Below are positions 63,544-64,000 of a DNA stretch of 64,000 bases, piece by piece. A program made the translations under genes and the position numbers. Below the pieces are notes generated by a model. The model saw only the letters and a program-made list of their open reading frames with translations. It had not been told where the DNA came from and did no database searches. Source of the DNA: Eubacterium multiforme (lineage in GTDB: Bacteria; Bacillota; Clostridia; Clostridiales; Clostridiaceae); NCBI RefSeq assembly GCF_030813415.1, contig NZ_JAUSUF010000010.1, forward strand, positions 46,967-110,966, written 5' to 3'. Within the stretch, counting starts at the first letter, position 1. Every line of letters begins with the position of its first letter.

Positions 63544-63716
63544 ATCCTCACTTCCTTATTTTTAAGTAGCTTTTCTATTTCTCTATATTGTCCTGTGCAA
63601 GCTCCATAGCATTTTATTTTCTTATTAAATAATTCACAGAACTCACATTCACACATAAACAAATCTGATTTACCTATTAATCTTTTAGCTTTTCTTTTCC
63701 ACCTTTTATTCTTCAC
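63540..63716 (-). CDS. small zinc-ribbon-like phage protein
   Basis: A 58-aa protein starting with a basic segment (KNKRWKRKAKRLIGK), followed by four to five Cys (CECEFCELF, KCYGACTGQY). The Cys pairs suggest a metal site. The start was set at GTG 63716 with GAGGTG upstream; a TTG at 63731 is the alternative. Function unknown. Confidence 0.55.
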   Translation of the reverse strand: MKNKRWKRKAKRLIGKSDLFMCECEFCELFNKKIKCYGACTGQYREIEKLLKNKEVRI

Positions 63717-63740
63717 ATTTTCACCTCGCAATTGATTTTC

Positions 63741-63786
63741 ATATGAGAATGATTAGATATAACAATACCTGAAATCACTCTCATAT
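63741..63786 (-). repeat. inverted repeat between early genes
   Basis: ATATGAGA.TGATT and AATCA.TCTCATAT form a 13-bp stem with small bulges and an 18-nt loop. There is no T-run on the minus strand, so it is perhaps a regulatory or processing hairpin. Confidence 0.45.
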
Positions 63787-63800
63787 TTAATTAATTAAAT

Positions 63801-63995
63801 TTATTCATTTATCATTAATTTAAATCCTTGTTTTTGTTCAACTGAAAGATATTTCTTATTTCTCTCAAACCATTTAATTTGTTGCTTAGTTAGTTTATAT
63901 TCATAATCTATAAATGCATAATTATATACATCTGTATTTTGAAATACTACAGCTCCTTTTATGTTTCCATGGCAGTTATCAATAAAATTTAACAT
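63801..63995 (-). CDS. phage protein, possibly incomplete at the window edge
   Basis: A 64-aa frame (NFIDNCHGNIKGAVVFQNTD, then KLTKQQIKWFERNKKYLSVE). The ATG is five bases from the right edge, so a longer frame starting outside cannot be excluded. No family recognised. Confidence 0.5.
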   Translation of the reverse strand: MLNFIDNCHGNIKGAVVFQNTDVYNYAFIDYEYKLTKQQIKWFERNKKYLSVEQKQGFKLMINE

Positions 63996-64000
63996 ATTTG

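Larger units (their letters stand above)
39400..64000 (-). mobile_element. siphovirus-like prophage, partial (lysis to early module)
   Basis: From about 39.4 kb to the window end all real genes read leftward and form a phage order: lysis (amidase, holin, XhlA), tail fibre/baseplate, tape measure, tail, head-tail joining, capsid, scaffold, head morphogenesis, portal, terminases, regulator, and small early genes including RusA, MazG-like and YopX. The structure resembles SPP1/TP901-type siphoviruses. Integrase and repressor lie outside the window; whether it is intact cannot be told. The left limit is approximate. Confidence 0.93.

Noticed and set aside
1..64000. CRISPR array or classical defence island
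   Set aside because: I saw no regularly spaced direct repeats, no cas genes and no restriction-modification, toxin-antitoxin or retron signature. The only long repetitive stretch is the collagen-like coding region.

Overview
The window is low-GC DNA typical of Clostridium sensu stricto. It shows Cys-tRNA T-box leaders, a PrkA/YhbH/SpoVR sporulation operon, strictly anaerobic radical chemistry (B12-independent glycerol dehydratase), methylglyoxal synthase and clostridial ribosome binding sites. It resembles the C. perfringens / C. butyricum / C. baratii group, but the species cannot be fixed from the sequence. All assignments are from reading the sequence; no database search was run.

Chromosomal part (1 to about 39.4 kb). 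It begins inside a D-Ala-D-Ala ligase gene, followed by a DMT exporter, endonuclease III, an acyltransferase and an epoxyqueuosine reductase. Next comes a cysK-cysE unit behind a T-box with a Cys (TGC) specifier. Then follow mgsA, a soluble PRC/MgtE-N/CBS protein with an unidentified structured 5' leader that can sequester its Shine-Dalgarno sequence, a lipid kinase, pssA, small unknown genes, rubrerythrin, the prkA-yhbH-spoVR operon, a secreted PTP-like phytase homologue, an ABC exporter, a LysR/ferredoxin-nitroreductase pair and a two-gene PH-domain membrane unit. A likely spore-surface or orphan locus (25.1-27.8 kb) has two related beta-repeat/coiled-coil proteins flanking a protein with 23 cysteines. 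The glycerol locus (27.9-33.7 kb) encodes glycerol dehydratase, its radical-SAM activase and a PocR-type sensor/response-regulator pair in which both phosphotransfer residues appear to be lost. After it come an L,D-transpeptidase, a second Cys-type T-box driving a DAACS transporter (probably cysteine/cystine uptake), and an MFS transporter.

Prophage part (about 39.4 kb to the window end, all genes on the minus strand). This is a siphovirus-like prophage entered from its lysis end. Against transcription, the order is: amidase endolysin, holin, XhlA, XkdX, tail-fibre proteins, a 977-aa baseplate protein carrying three collagen-like blocks and a duplicated domain, Dit, tape measure, gpG/gpGT chaperones joined by a canonical -1 slippery heptamer, major tail protein, head-tail joining proteins, N4-gp56-type capsid, scaffold, SPP1 gp7-like protein, portal, TerL and TerS. 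A non-coding region holds a class-II tRNA-like element with an enlarged anticodon loop. An ArpU-like late regulator follows, then a run of small early genes including YopX, MazG-like and RusA. The integrase, repressor and right attachment site lie beyond the window.

The most notable points are the phosphotransfer-deficient two-component pair at the glycerol dehydratase locus, the SD-sequestering leader of the MgtE-N/CBS gene, the phage tRNA-like element with its neighbouring hairpins, the gpG/gpT frameshift signal, the collagen-bearing baseplate protein, the Cys-rich locus and the paired Cys T-boxes.
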